Assembly: GCF_011170065.1 (NCBI RefSeq)
Contig: NZ_BLLH01000007.1
Span: forward strand, 1-64,000
Length of the DNA: 64,000 nucleotides
Reading direction: 5' to 3'
Source of the DNA: Pseudolactococcus insecticola
GTDB taxonomy: Bacteria > Bacillota > Bacilli > Lactobacillales > Streptococcaceae
Below the pieces are notes generated by a model that was not told where the DNA came from, did not search any database, and was given only the letters and a program-made list of their open reading frames with translations. Below, piece after piece: positions 53,835-61,731 of the stretch; within the stretch, counting starts at the first letter, position 1; each line of letters opens with the position of its first letter. Position numbers and translations under genes: made by a program.

Positions 53835-54776
53835 TCAAACATTAGGTTTATAAAAATTACGATTATCAAGCGGGAAAATGCGTGGTGTCATTTCGCCCGG
53901 TGCAACCTGATTGAGCGCCGTTTGCATCATCATGACGCTTGCATCCATCATATCAATCTGATGAATGACTTCTGCCTCCATGATTTGCGGTCTAACGGGA
54001 CTACCATAGTCAAGCAAACCGTGGTGAGCTAACAACACATGGCGTAAAAGTGTCACATCTTCTTTGCTATTATCAATCTCGAGCTCACGGACAGCCTCAG
54101 ACACCTCTTCATCAATCAAGACAATGTGACCGATGAGATTTCCACGCAGTGTATAGGTCGTATTTTCAGAGCCCGAAAACTCGATGACTTTTGCCATATC
54201 GTGTAGCAAAATACCCGCTAACATCAGGCTTTCATTGAGCGCTGGATAGACTTCACAGATTTTTTCAGCAAGTTGCGCCATGGTTGCCGTATGATAACTC
54301 AAACCACCTTCAAAGGCATGATGATTCGTTTTAGCTGCTGGGTACTCAAAAAATTCCTTGTCATATTTTTTGAAAATATAGCGAACAATTCGCTGCCAAG
54401 TCGCATTTTCAATCTTGAACATGATTTTTGAGATGTAATCGCGCAAATCCTGCTCATTTGCTGGGGATTTTGGTTTGAAATCTTTCGGATTATTTGGCTC
54501 TGTATTTTCAGGTAGGCGCAGAAAAATTTTATTAACCTGCGGTGTACCTTGGTACAGTTCTTTTGTTGCCCGCATATAGACGACTTTTCCTTTTGTAAAG
54601 GTTTCAACCATATGTTCGTCAGCATCCCAGAGATTTCCTGCGATTTGTCCTGTTCGATCTTGGAAAATCATGGCTAAAAACGGTTTTCCTGCCCGAGTTT
54701 GTCGTAAATCTGCTTGTTTAATCAGGTAGAGCCCTTCAAACGAATCGCCAACCTGTAATTCTTTTAACTGCGTCAT
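53835..54776 (-). CDS. yhaM: 3'-5' exoribonuclease YhaM
   Basis: A 313-residue exoribonuclease active in mRNA turnover. An OB-fold nucleic-acid-binding domain comes first (about 10-90), then an HD metal domain with HHAFEGGLSYHT (about 159-170) and LLHDMAKV (about 205-212). Length is normal. Its ATG overlaps the yhaN stop by four bases. The YhaO-YhaN-YhaM order is the conserved Firmicutes arrangement. Confidence 0.95.
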   Translation of the reverse strand: MTQLKELQVGDSFEGLYLIKQADLRQTRAGKPFLAMIFQDRTGQIAGNLWDADEHMVETFTKGKVVYMRATKELYQGTPQVNKIFLRLPENTEPNNPKDFKPKSPANEQDLRDYISKIMFKIENATWQRIVRYIFKKYDKEFFEYPAAKTNHHAFEGGLSYHTATMAQLAEKICEVYPALNESLMLAGILLHDMAKVIEFSGSENTTYTLRGNLIGHIVLIDEEVSEAVRELEIDNSKEDVTLLRHVLLAHHGLLDYGSPVRPQIMEAEVIHQIDMMDASVMMMQTALNQVAPGEMTPRIFPLDNRNFYKPNV

Positions 54777-56929
54777 AATGTAATGACTCCTTCATTTTCA
54801 ATAATGAGCGACGGGTCACTCGTGAGTAGGATAACTTGCCGATTTTTCGCAATTTCAGCAAGCAGTTGACCAAAATTTTTCCGACGACTTTTGTCAAAGC
54901 GCAGAAAATTATCATCTAGAAATAGCGGAAAATCAAGTTTTTTTGACTGGATAAATGCCATTCGAAGCGCAAACTGCAGCTGATCACGTGTACCTGTTGA
55001 CAAATCAAGCAACCGCAAATGTTGTTTCTCTTCATTTGACACCCACAGGATGTCCTTATCAAGATATATCTCCTGCCAAGCGCCATTCGTCAGCAAACGC
55101 AAGCTATCGCTTGCACGGCTTAGAATATCTGGCAATGTTTCTGACGAAAGCGCAGCCATTACTTGCTCAGTCAACGTAATCTGCGCTGATTGAGCTGTGA
55201 ACGCTATCAAATAATCTCGTAAACTCTCTTTTTGTCGTGCCAATGCTGCATTCAACCTTAACAGACTGCCATCTGTTTTTTTCTGATTGATGCGGGCTAA
55301 CCTTTGTGAATGCGTGTCAATCAGGCGTGTCAGCTCTGAGCTGCGCTGGATTTTTTCTGACGTTTTTTGATTGAGGCTGACTTGTGCTGCAACTTCATCA
55401 AATGGTTTTGATAAGTCAAAAATGCCTGAGAGCTGCTCTTTGAGTCTTGTTAAACGCTGCATGTCACGCGATTGCTGCACCCATTTTGCCAAAAGTTCTG
55501 GCGCCGTATCAACATCGGGAGTTTCTGCAAAAATCGCCTCATCAAATACCTTTATCTCTGCAAGACGCGCACTATCTACACCCTGATCAAGGCGTGCGAG
55601 CGTTACTTGCAAAGTTTGCGCCTCGTCTTCAAGCTGTGAAATGCCTGCTAACTTTTCTGATAAGCTGTTATTGCCAAGTGCTAACCAATCTGAAAAATAC
55701 TGAAGTTCTGCTTCAAATGCCGTCAGAATTTCCTGACTATCTTCAAGCGCCAACTTCGTTTGACGTGTACTTCTCAGCTGTAAATAGCTCATCACAACGC
55801 CTATAACCATGAAAATCATAGCAACTAACGGATTGACAAAAACTGCTGTTATAAGCATCAGCGCAAAGCTTGCTATCGCTACAAAAAGAAATCTTTTCGG
55901 CGCTTGCATCTGCTTGATTTTTTGCTCTGCAACTAGTGCCTGAGCTGAATCCGACTTGATTTGACGCAGATTTTTTAGCGTTTCTGTCGCTTTCAAAAAA
56001 TCATTTCTAGGTGTTGCAAGTTTTGCAAGCGCCGCTTGATTTTCCGCTATTTTTTGCGTTAAGCTTGTGATTTCACGGGCATAGTCTTCATGCTTATCGT
56101 GATTGTCCCGCAAGCGATCTGCCTCATCATTTGTCAGCATATTACGCGATTCTTTTTGAAGTAACGCACGGTATTCTTGATATTCTGGCAAAAAGCTGAG
56201 TTTTTGCTTGGTGTCAGCTAGTGCCAAATCAAGCTGCTCTTGCTCATCTCTAAGCGTCTCTATCTGCGTTTTCAGCTGATCATTTTCTGAAATAAGTGGC
56301 AGCAAGGCAGACTCTTCTGCTGTTTTTACTGCAATATCTGCCTTTAGCCTGTCAATCTCGCTCAACACTTGGTTAATCGGTTTTTTACTAGCTCGAGTTG
56401 TTGTAAACAGGGCATCGCGCGATTTCGTAAGTGATTGAATCTGGTCAAACAAGATGACTGAGCCTGTTGTCGCGGACAAACGCCATTCGGCATCTAGTTT
56501 TTCCGCATTATAATCCTTGACGGATGCAATCTGCAGATTTTCCTGCGTCACTGAATAAATCTCATCAAAAAGCGTCGCCGTCATCGGTTTGATAAAGGCT
56601 AGCCACTCTGCTTCATTCGTATCTTTTCCATCGATCTGACAAGAAAAACTTGGCTTGCCACTACGCAAAATCTTTAGCCGTTCAATGTCGATCGACTTGC
56701 CGTCATGCGTCAGATTAATCTGACCGCCGTAGGTTTTAACTGCCAACGGATTGAAATTTCGATTACTTGTTGTTGCGTTTTCAAAGCCAAAAAGCATGTA
56801 TTTGATAAAGGCTAAAATCGTCGATTTTCCTGCCTCATTTTCCCCGATAACTATCGTCAGATCTGTTAGATCATAGGTCTTATTGACAAGTTTACCAAAG
56901 CCCTCAATTTTGAGTTGGTTAATTTTCAT
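54773..56929 (-). CDS. yhaN: SbcC-like AAA ATPase YhaN
   Basis: A 718-residue SMC/Rad50-like ATPase. Walker A is GENEAGKSTIL (about 31-41). Two coiled-coil arms (about 180-350 and 400-600) surround a hydrophobic hairpin (about 365-405) that could enter the membrane. The C-terminal half supplies the signature LSTGTRDQLQFALRMA and Walker B FPLFLDDNFLRFD. With YhaO it forms an Mre11-Rad50-like pair for DNA end processing. I chose the ATG at 56929, overlapping yhaO by 11 bases; a longer frame inside yhaO is rejected. Confidence 0.92.
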   Translation of the reverse strand: MKINQLKIEGFGKLVNKTYDLTDLTIVIGENEAGKSTILAFIKYMLFGFENATTSNRNFNPLAVKTYGGQINLTHDGKSIDIERLKILRSGKPSFSCQIDGKDTNEAEWLAFIKPMTATLFDEIYSVTQENLQIASVKDYNAEKLDAEWRLSATTGSVILFDQIQSLTKSRDALFTTTRASKKPINQVLSEIDRLKADIAVKTAEESALLPLISENDQLKTQIETLRDEQEQLDLALADTKQKLSFLPEYQEYRALLQKESRNMLTNDEADRLRDNHDKHEDYAREITSLTQKIAENQAALAKLATPRNDFLKATETLKNLRQIKSDSAQALVAEQKIKQMQAPKRFLFVAIASFALMLITAVFVNPLVAMIFMVIGVVMSYLQLRSTRQTKLALEDSQEILTAFEAELQYFSDWLALGNNSLSEKLAGISQLEDEAQTLQVTLARLDQGVDSARLAEIKVFDEAIFAETPDVDTAPELLAKWVQQSRDMQRLTRLKEQLSGIFDLSKPFDEVAAQVSLNQKTSEKIQRSSELTRLIDTHSQRLARINQKKTDGSLLRLNAALARQKESLRDYLIAFTAQSAQITLTEQVMAALSSETLPDILSRASDSLRLLTNGAWQEIYLDKDILWVSNEEKQHLRLLDLSTGTRDQLQFALRMAFIQSKKLDFPLFLDDNFLRFDKSRRKNFGQLLAEIAKNRQVILLTSDPSLIIENEGVITL

Positions 56930-58079
56930 CAGAGTTGCCTTCCTCTTTTGAGTCATTTGAATTATCAAAAACAAACTGTTCACTTTCAAAAAGTGCGACT
57001 TGCGCAAGCACATCACTATGAAAATCAGGATCTTCTAAAATCTCCTGCAGGACTTCTTGCCGCGGCAACATCTCAAAAATAGCTGTAAAATCAACTGCTG
57101 GCGCCTGAAAATCAGGCACAACAAGACGAGGTAAATCTGTGTCAGTATTGAGCCGTGCGAGTTTTATCTTGACAATCACATGGTCCTGTCTGAGTTCTTC
57201 AATCAGTTCGTCATTTGCCACAACTTCAGTCAGGGCAGTTGCAATCTTGTCATAATTTTCAAAAATCAAACTGTAAAAAATCTGCTGTGTTGCGTCTAAG
57301 TTTTCTCTGATAAATCGCAAGGCCTGAGACAGGTTCTGACAATCTGATAAATCAAGCATCAACGTCTCAAAATGCACATCTGCCAAGTCATGAAAATCCG
57401 TCTCAAATGTCGTTTTCGTAAGTGTGCCTAGCACAACAAAATTCGTGATTTCTTTTTTTGTCCGCCCTTGCGGTGTCCCTGGATAAATCACACGCTCTGA
57501 TAGTTGACTCGCCAGATGAATATGCCCCAAAGCCCAGTAATCATAGTCTTTTGATAACATATCAGTCAAGCTAGCTGGCGCATATTGGCTCCCTGACATC
57601 TCACCGTGGAAAACGCCAATATGATAGTCACAGGCGAAATTTCTTGCAGGATAGTCACTAACCTTATCCTCAGTGATATGTGGCTGTTCATAGGAAAATC
57701 CTGTGACCATCAGACTTTCACCATTTTTCAGTGTGATCTTGCGACTCTCAACCGTTTCTGACGTGAAAACCGTGACATTTTCAGGGAAATCCACCCAATA
57801 AATCGACTTCCTGTAATAGTCATGATTACCAAACGTCACAACTACCTGAATCTCATATGGCAAAAGCCGTGCCAGCTGATCTATAAAATAAGTCTGCATC
57901 TTGATGCTAGGCTTTGATTGGTGAAAATTATCGCCTGCAAAAATAACCAGCTCTACCTGCTTAGAAATGGCGAAATCAATGATTTTCTCTAAAATTTCAT
58001 AGGGCTGAATCGTCACTTCTTGCACGAGACCTTCAAATTCGCGGTCCAAGTGCAAATCAGCTGTGTGAATAAATTTCAT
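56919..58079 (-). CDS. yhaO: SbcD/Mre11-like phosphoesterase YhaO
   Basis: A 386-residue calcineurin-like metallophosphoesterase. The metal motifs are HTADLHLDREFEG (D-x-H, about 5-17), FAGDNFHQSK (about 47-56), FGNHDYYRK (about 83-91) and ALGHIHLASQ (about 178-187). The C-terminal ~150 residues form the capping domain typical of YhaO and end in an acidic tail. It is the first gene of the yhaONM operon and the nuclease partner of YhaN. Confidence 0.93.
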   Translation of the reverse strand: MKFIHTADLHLDREFEGLVQEVTIQPYEILEKIIDFAISKQVELVIFAGDNFHQSKPSIKMQTYFIDQLARLLPYEIQVVVTFGNHDYYRKSIYWVDFPENVTVFTSETVESRKITLKNGESLMVTGFSYEQPHITEDKVSDYPARNFACDYHIGVFHGEMSGSQYAPASLTDMLSKDYDYWALGHIHLASQLSERVIYPGTPQGRTKKEITNFVVLGTLTKTTFETDFHDLADVHFETLMLDLSDCQNLSQALRFIRENLDATQQIFYSLIFENYDKIATALTEVVANDELIEELRQDHVIVKIKLARLNTDTDLPRLVVPDFQAPAVDFTAIFEMLPRQEVLQEILEDPDFHSDVLAQVALFESEQFVFDNSNDSKEEGNSDEN

Positions 58080-58112
58080 GGCAAACTTTCTAACTACTCA
58101 TTTATACGTTTT

Positions 58113-58775
58113 TTAGGCGAGTTTTTCTCGCAAAGTTGCGATATTTTCTGCCACGTCACCGTTAAAAACATAAGATCCTGCGACAAAGACATCCGCACCC
58201 GCTGCGCGACAGGCAACAATCGTTTCATCATCCACGCCACCGTCGACCTCAATCTCAAAATCTAGGCCTCGGAATTCTCGAATCTCTGCGAGTTCACGCA
58301 CTTTTTCAAGGCACTCAGGCAAGAACTTCTGTCCGCCAAAGCCAGGGTTTACCGTCATGACCAAAACCATATCAACTAGGCCAAGTACATGTTTGATGCT
58401 TGAGACATCGGTGCCAGGATTGATGACAACTGAACTTCTGAGCCCCGCTGCTCTGATTTTTTGCAGGGCGCCATGGATATGCGATGTTGCTTCGACATGG
58501 ATAGATAAGCTGTCAGCACCTGCTTGTGCAAAAGCTGATACGTATTTTTCAGGATTTTCAACCATGAGATGGCAGTCCAGCAAACACTTGGTAGCAGGGC
58601 GAATCGCCTTGACCACATCTGCACCAAAGCTGATATTTTCAACAAAATGACCGTCCATAATATCAACATGGATGTAGTCAGCTCCCGCAGCTTCAAGGCG
58701 CTTGACATCCCGCTCAAAGTTGCCAAAGTCTGCTGACAAGATAGAGGGTGCGATTTTTAACGTATTTGATCTCAT
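58113..58775 (-). CDS. rpe: ribulose-phosphate 3-epimerase
   Basis: A 220-residue TIM-barrel enzyme of the pentose phosphate pathway interconverting ribulose-5-phosphate and xylulose-5-phosphate. Markers are [51 protein letters not shown] and EVDGGV. Its ATG overlaps the rsgA stop by four bases. The rsgA-rpe pair is conserved in Firmicutes, where a thiamine-related gene often follows; none is present here. Confidence 0.96.
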   Translation of the reverse strand: MRSNTLKIAPSILSADFGNFERDVKRLEAAGADYIHVDIMDGHFVENISFGADVVKAIRPATKCLLDCHLMVENPEKYVSAFAQAGADSLSIHVEATSHIHGALQKIRAAGLRSSVVINPGTDVSSIKHVLGLVDMVLVMTVNPGFGGQKFLPECLEKVRELAEIREFRGLDFEIEVDGGVDDETIVACRAAGADVFVAGSYVFNGDVAENIATLREKLA

Positions 58776-59662
58776 TTTTTCACGACTTTCTTATAAGTTT
58801 CCCGTTTACCCTGAATTTCCGAAAGAAACAGCAGGTAGTTATCATATCTGGACTGTAAAATCTGACCAGTTTCAACTGCTGGTTTGACGGCACACTTGGG
58901 CTCATGTGTGTGGCTACATTCCCGAAACTTGCAGTCAAATGACGCCTCTAAAATCTCTGGAAAGGCGGCGTTTAGACTAGGTTGATCTGCAACCTCATAG
59001 TCGAGTGAGGAAAATCCTGGAGTGTCTGCTATCAAGCCTTGATTAACCTCAAAAAGCTCCACATGTCGCGTCGTATGCCTGCCACGGCCTAGTTTATCTG
59101 AAATAGCCTGCGTGGCAAGCAACATTTGCGGGGCGATTTTATTGAGCAGTGTTGACTTACCAACACCTGTTTGGCCCATGAAAACTGTGACTTTATCTGG
59201 AAATTCTTTTTGGATTTCCTTGGCATCATTGAAGAAAAAAGGGTAGCCGATTTTTTCATAGTTTGATTTGATCTGCTCAAACTTTGCCAAATCACTCGCG
59301 TCAAGTAAATCGAGTTTTGACAGATATATCAAGGGTGAAATTCCTTTATTTGTCAATAAAACGAGAAATCGATCCAGTAGATTTAAGGAAAATGTTGGCT
59401 CAATCGCAGACATGACAACGACTGCCTGGTCAATATTTGCAATCGGCGGGCGAACTAAAAAATTTTCACGCGCTTTTATAGCAAGTACATAACCTTCTGA
59501 ATTTTCAGCGGCAGAAAACTCTGCAAAGTCCCCAACGATAGGCTTGGTGCCTTTCTTGCGAAAATTTCCCCGTGCCCGCGTCTGATACACTTGCCCGTCA
59601 GACATGTCTTTTATATCATAAAATCCACTCAGGGATTTGAGTATTCTACCAAATTTTATCAT
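58772..59662 (-). CDS. rsgA: ribosome small subunit-dependent GTPase RsgA
   Basis: A 296-residue circularly permuted GTPase that checks late 30S assembly. The order OB domain (about 1-65), then G4 (LSKLDLLD, about 114), then G1 ([13 protein letters not shown], about 171) and G3 (DTPGF) is diagnostic. A C-terminal zinc finger (about 245-265) shows [14 protein letters not shown]. Length is normal. It is translationally coupled to rpe. Confidence 0.96.
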   Translation of the reverse strand: MIKFGRILKSLSGFYDIKDMSDGQVYQTRARGNFRKKGTKPIVGDFAEFSAAENSEGYVLAIKARENFLVRPPIANIDQAVVVMSAIEPTFSLNLLDRFLVLLTNKGISPLIYLSKLDLLDASDLAKFEQIKSNYEKIGYPFFFNDAKEIQKEFPDKVTVFMGQTGVGKSTLLNKIAPQMLLATQAISDKLGRGRHTTRHVELFEVNQGLIADTPGFSSLDYEVADQPSLNAAFPEILEASFDCKFRECSHTHEPKCAVKPAVETGQILQSRYDNYLLFLSEIQGKRETYKKVVKK

Positions 59663-59676
59663 AGTCTTATTATATC

Positions 59677-59702
59677 AAAAAACCGCTTAAAACGGCGGTT
59701 TT
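59677..59702 (-). terminator. terminator of the 3D-domain gene
   Basis: AAACCGC/GCGGTTT and six T residues on the minus strand, overlapping the stop region of the gene at 59701. Confidence 0.8.
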
Positions 59703-60798
59703 ATCCTAATACATTAATCGTGACACTGCGTCTTCCCCAAACAATCGCTTCTTTGGTTGTTTTAAAATGCAGATCGACCTTGTAGCCTTTGATTGCACCA
59801 CCCGTGTCTCCTGCAATGGCAATCCCATATCCTGGCACTTCCACCATTGACCCCAAAGGAATCACGCTCGGATCCACCGCCACACACATGGGATTGACCC
59901 AGAGGTCGATTCCCGTCGCCGTAACATGACCTGGCGTCATACCATCAGCGCCGTCAGATGAGTAACCAGTCGTCGAAACGGTCATGCTCTTACCAGATGT
60001 AGTCGGTGCGTTTGACGTATTATCAGCGGTGCCAGTGTTGCTAGTTTCAGCAAGTGGAACGTCTGCAGTCTTGCTTACAGGCTCAGCCTTTGGCTCTGGC
60101 GTTGCCTCTGCAGCCGCTCTAGCTGCTTCATCTGCTTGGCGTTTTGCTTCAGCCGCTTTTGAGTTTGAAAGCGCCGTAATCTGTGCTTGATTGTCCGCAA
60201 TCTGCGTTTTCAGGGTCGCCATCTGGCTTTGTAAGTCCGCATACTGCGTCTCGTATTTTTCTTGATTGGCCTTGAGCTGCGTTTGCTCAGTTTCTAGCTG
60301 CATTTTCAGCGTTGCCAGATCCGTCTCTGTCTTTGCCAAGGCTGTGACTTTTTCGTTTTGCATCTTGCGGTAGGTCGTGAGACTCGCTACACGTGTGATG
60401 ACTTCTGAGAAATTTTTTGATGAGATGATCAGCGACACAAAATCAGACTGTACGTTATCCACCTGGATGTCGCGCATCTGCTGACCCATAACCGTTTTTC
60501 TTTCTTGCATCTCTTTTTTTGCTGCTGCAATATCAGCTGTGATTTTTGTGATTTTCGCCTGACCAGTGCTCACCGCCTGCTTACTCGCATAAGCCTTTTG
60601 GTAGACTTGATTGACCGACTCAAGCGTTGTATTAAGCGCTGCTTGAATGCCATCTGCCTTGTCTTGAGCTGCCTTGATCTGCGCGTCATAGTTGGTTTTT
60701 GAATCCTCCGCCAACACGCGCTTGACACCTGACGTGCCAAAGATACCCACCGTAAAAATCGCCAAAATAACAGCAAATTTTTTCATTTGCTTTTTCAT
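59701..60798 (-). CDS. secreted 3D-domain cell-wall protein with coiled coil
   Basis: A 365-residue exported protein. The signal peptide runs to about residue 31 (VKRVLAEDS). A long coiled coil (about 35-215) of PcsB/NlpC-associated type follows, then an Ala/Pro/Thr linker (about 215-265). The C-terminal 3D domain (about 270-365) has the three conserved aspartates, seen in AVDPSVIPLGSMVEVPGYG, AGDTGGAIKG and YKVDLHF. Such domains belong to MltA-like and Sps/Rpf-like murein-cleaving proteins. A peptidoglycan-remodelling role is likely but the activity is unproven. Confidence 0.85.
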   Translation of the reverse strand: MKKQMKKFAVILAIFTVGIFGTSGVKRVLAEDSKTNYDAQIKAAQDKADGIQAALNTTLESVNQVYQKAYASKQAVSTGQAKITKITADIAAAKKEMQERKTVMGQQMRDIQVDNVQSDFVSLIISSKNFSEVITRVASLTTYRKMQNEKVTALAKTETDLATLKMQLETEQTQLKANQEKYETQYADLQSQMATLKTQIADNQAQITALSNSKAAEAKRQADEAARAAAEATPEPKAEPVSKTADVPLAETSNTGTADNTSNAPTTSGKSMTVSTTGYSSDGADGMTPGHVTATGIDLWVNPMCVAVDPSVIPLGSMVEVPGYGIAIAGDTGGAIKGYKVDLHFKTTKEAIVWGRRSVTINVLG

Positions 60799-60858
60799 GT
60801 CTTGTCATTTTATCACATAAAATGGTCGTGAAATATTATCATTTCATATCAAATATTG

Positions 60859-61635
60859 CTAAATTGTGACAAATTCGTGCCTACCGTCACGAAAAACGAC
60901 TAATTCTGTCACACCTTGAGTTTTTAGCCATGGTAGCAACTCGTCAAATGCCAGCTGATAGTGTGACAACTTGTGACCATCAGATCCCAGTGTAAACAGG
61001 CTGCCGCCAAGCTTTCTGACGAGTGAAATCGCATAGGCATAGAGCGGTAGATGTCCGTATAAATGCGTCGACTTGGCATTGATTTCAAAAGCAAGCTTGT
61101 GATCAATCATCTTCTGAAAAATCCGCAGCAGCTGTGGTTCATAGTGTTTGAGGTCATCTACGCTCACGTCAAACAGGCGAATCCCGTAGTCAAAATGCGC
61201 AAGTACATCAGCCGGCAGCCGTCCAATCGCATACTCAAGCTCCGCCAGATACCGCGTCATAATCGTATCAAACGGCATATCTGCCACAAACTCATCCAGA
61301 TAGTCAAACTCACCATTGTGATGTACAGACAGGAGCTTGAGGTCATAAGTTTTATCCGATAAATACGCCAGAATCTCGGCTTCTTTTGGTGCATAATAAC
61401 CAATCTCAATGCCTTTCAAAATCCGATTGCCATAACGCTTATTAAGGGCGTTAATCTCAGCTGTATAAGCTGCATAATCAGGCGCATCAGTCTTCCCGTC
61501 TGAAACTGGGTTTGCCACGTCAAAATGCTCTGTCGTCACGACAACTCCCGTCGAATTTTCCAGATAATCTGTAAAATTCGCCTCGGAATCATAAGAAAAA
61601 TGCGTGTGCAAATGCTGATCATAATAGTGTGTCAT
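60859..61635 (-). CDS. histidinol-phosphatase, PHP type
   Basis: A 258-residue PHP-fold phosphoesterase. Metal ligands are in DQHLHTHFSYDSE (about 6-18), TTEHFD (about 34-39), GIEIGYY (about 75-81), LLSVHHNG (about 99-106) and GSDGHK near the end. This is the HisK/YtvP layout, and the protein would remove phosphate from histidinol phosphate. No other histidine genes are in the window, so a different phosphomonoester is possible. It is a single gene downstream of the pheT terminator. Confidence 0.85.
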   Translation of the reverse strand: MTHYYDQHLHTHFSYDSEANFTDYLENSTGVVVTTEHFDVANPVSDGKTDAPDYAAYTAEINALNKRYGNRILKGIEIGYYAPKEAEILAYLSDKTYDLKLLSVHHNGEFDYLDEFVADMPFDTIMTRYLAELEYAIGRLPADVLAHFDYGIRLFDVSVDDLKHYEPQLLRIFQKMIDHKLAFEINAKSTHLYGHLPLYAYAISLVRKLGGSLFTLGSDGHKLSHYQLAFDELLPWLKTQGVTELVVFRDGRHEFVTI

Positions 61636-61696
61636 GTTGTGTCCTCGTTTTTAGAAATGAGCATGAATCGCTCATATTTGTTGGTTTTATTATATC

Positions 61697-61725
61697 AAAA
61701 AACACCTGAATAATCAGGCATTTTT
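61697..61725 (-). terminator. pheT terminator
   Basis: TGCCTGA-TTAT-TCAGGTG and six T residues on the minus strand. TATAAT for the next gene (about 61690) follows immediately. Confidence 0.8.
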
Positions 61726-61731
61726 AGCTTA

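Noticed and set aside
53807-53869. Longer N-terminus for the Asp2/XcbB-like protein
   Set aside because: It would begin inside yhaM; the GTG at 53806 has AGGAG at the right distance.
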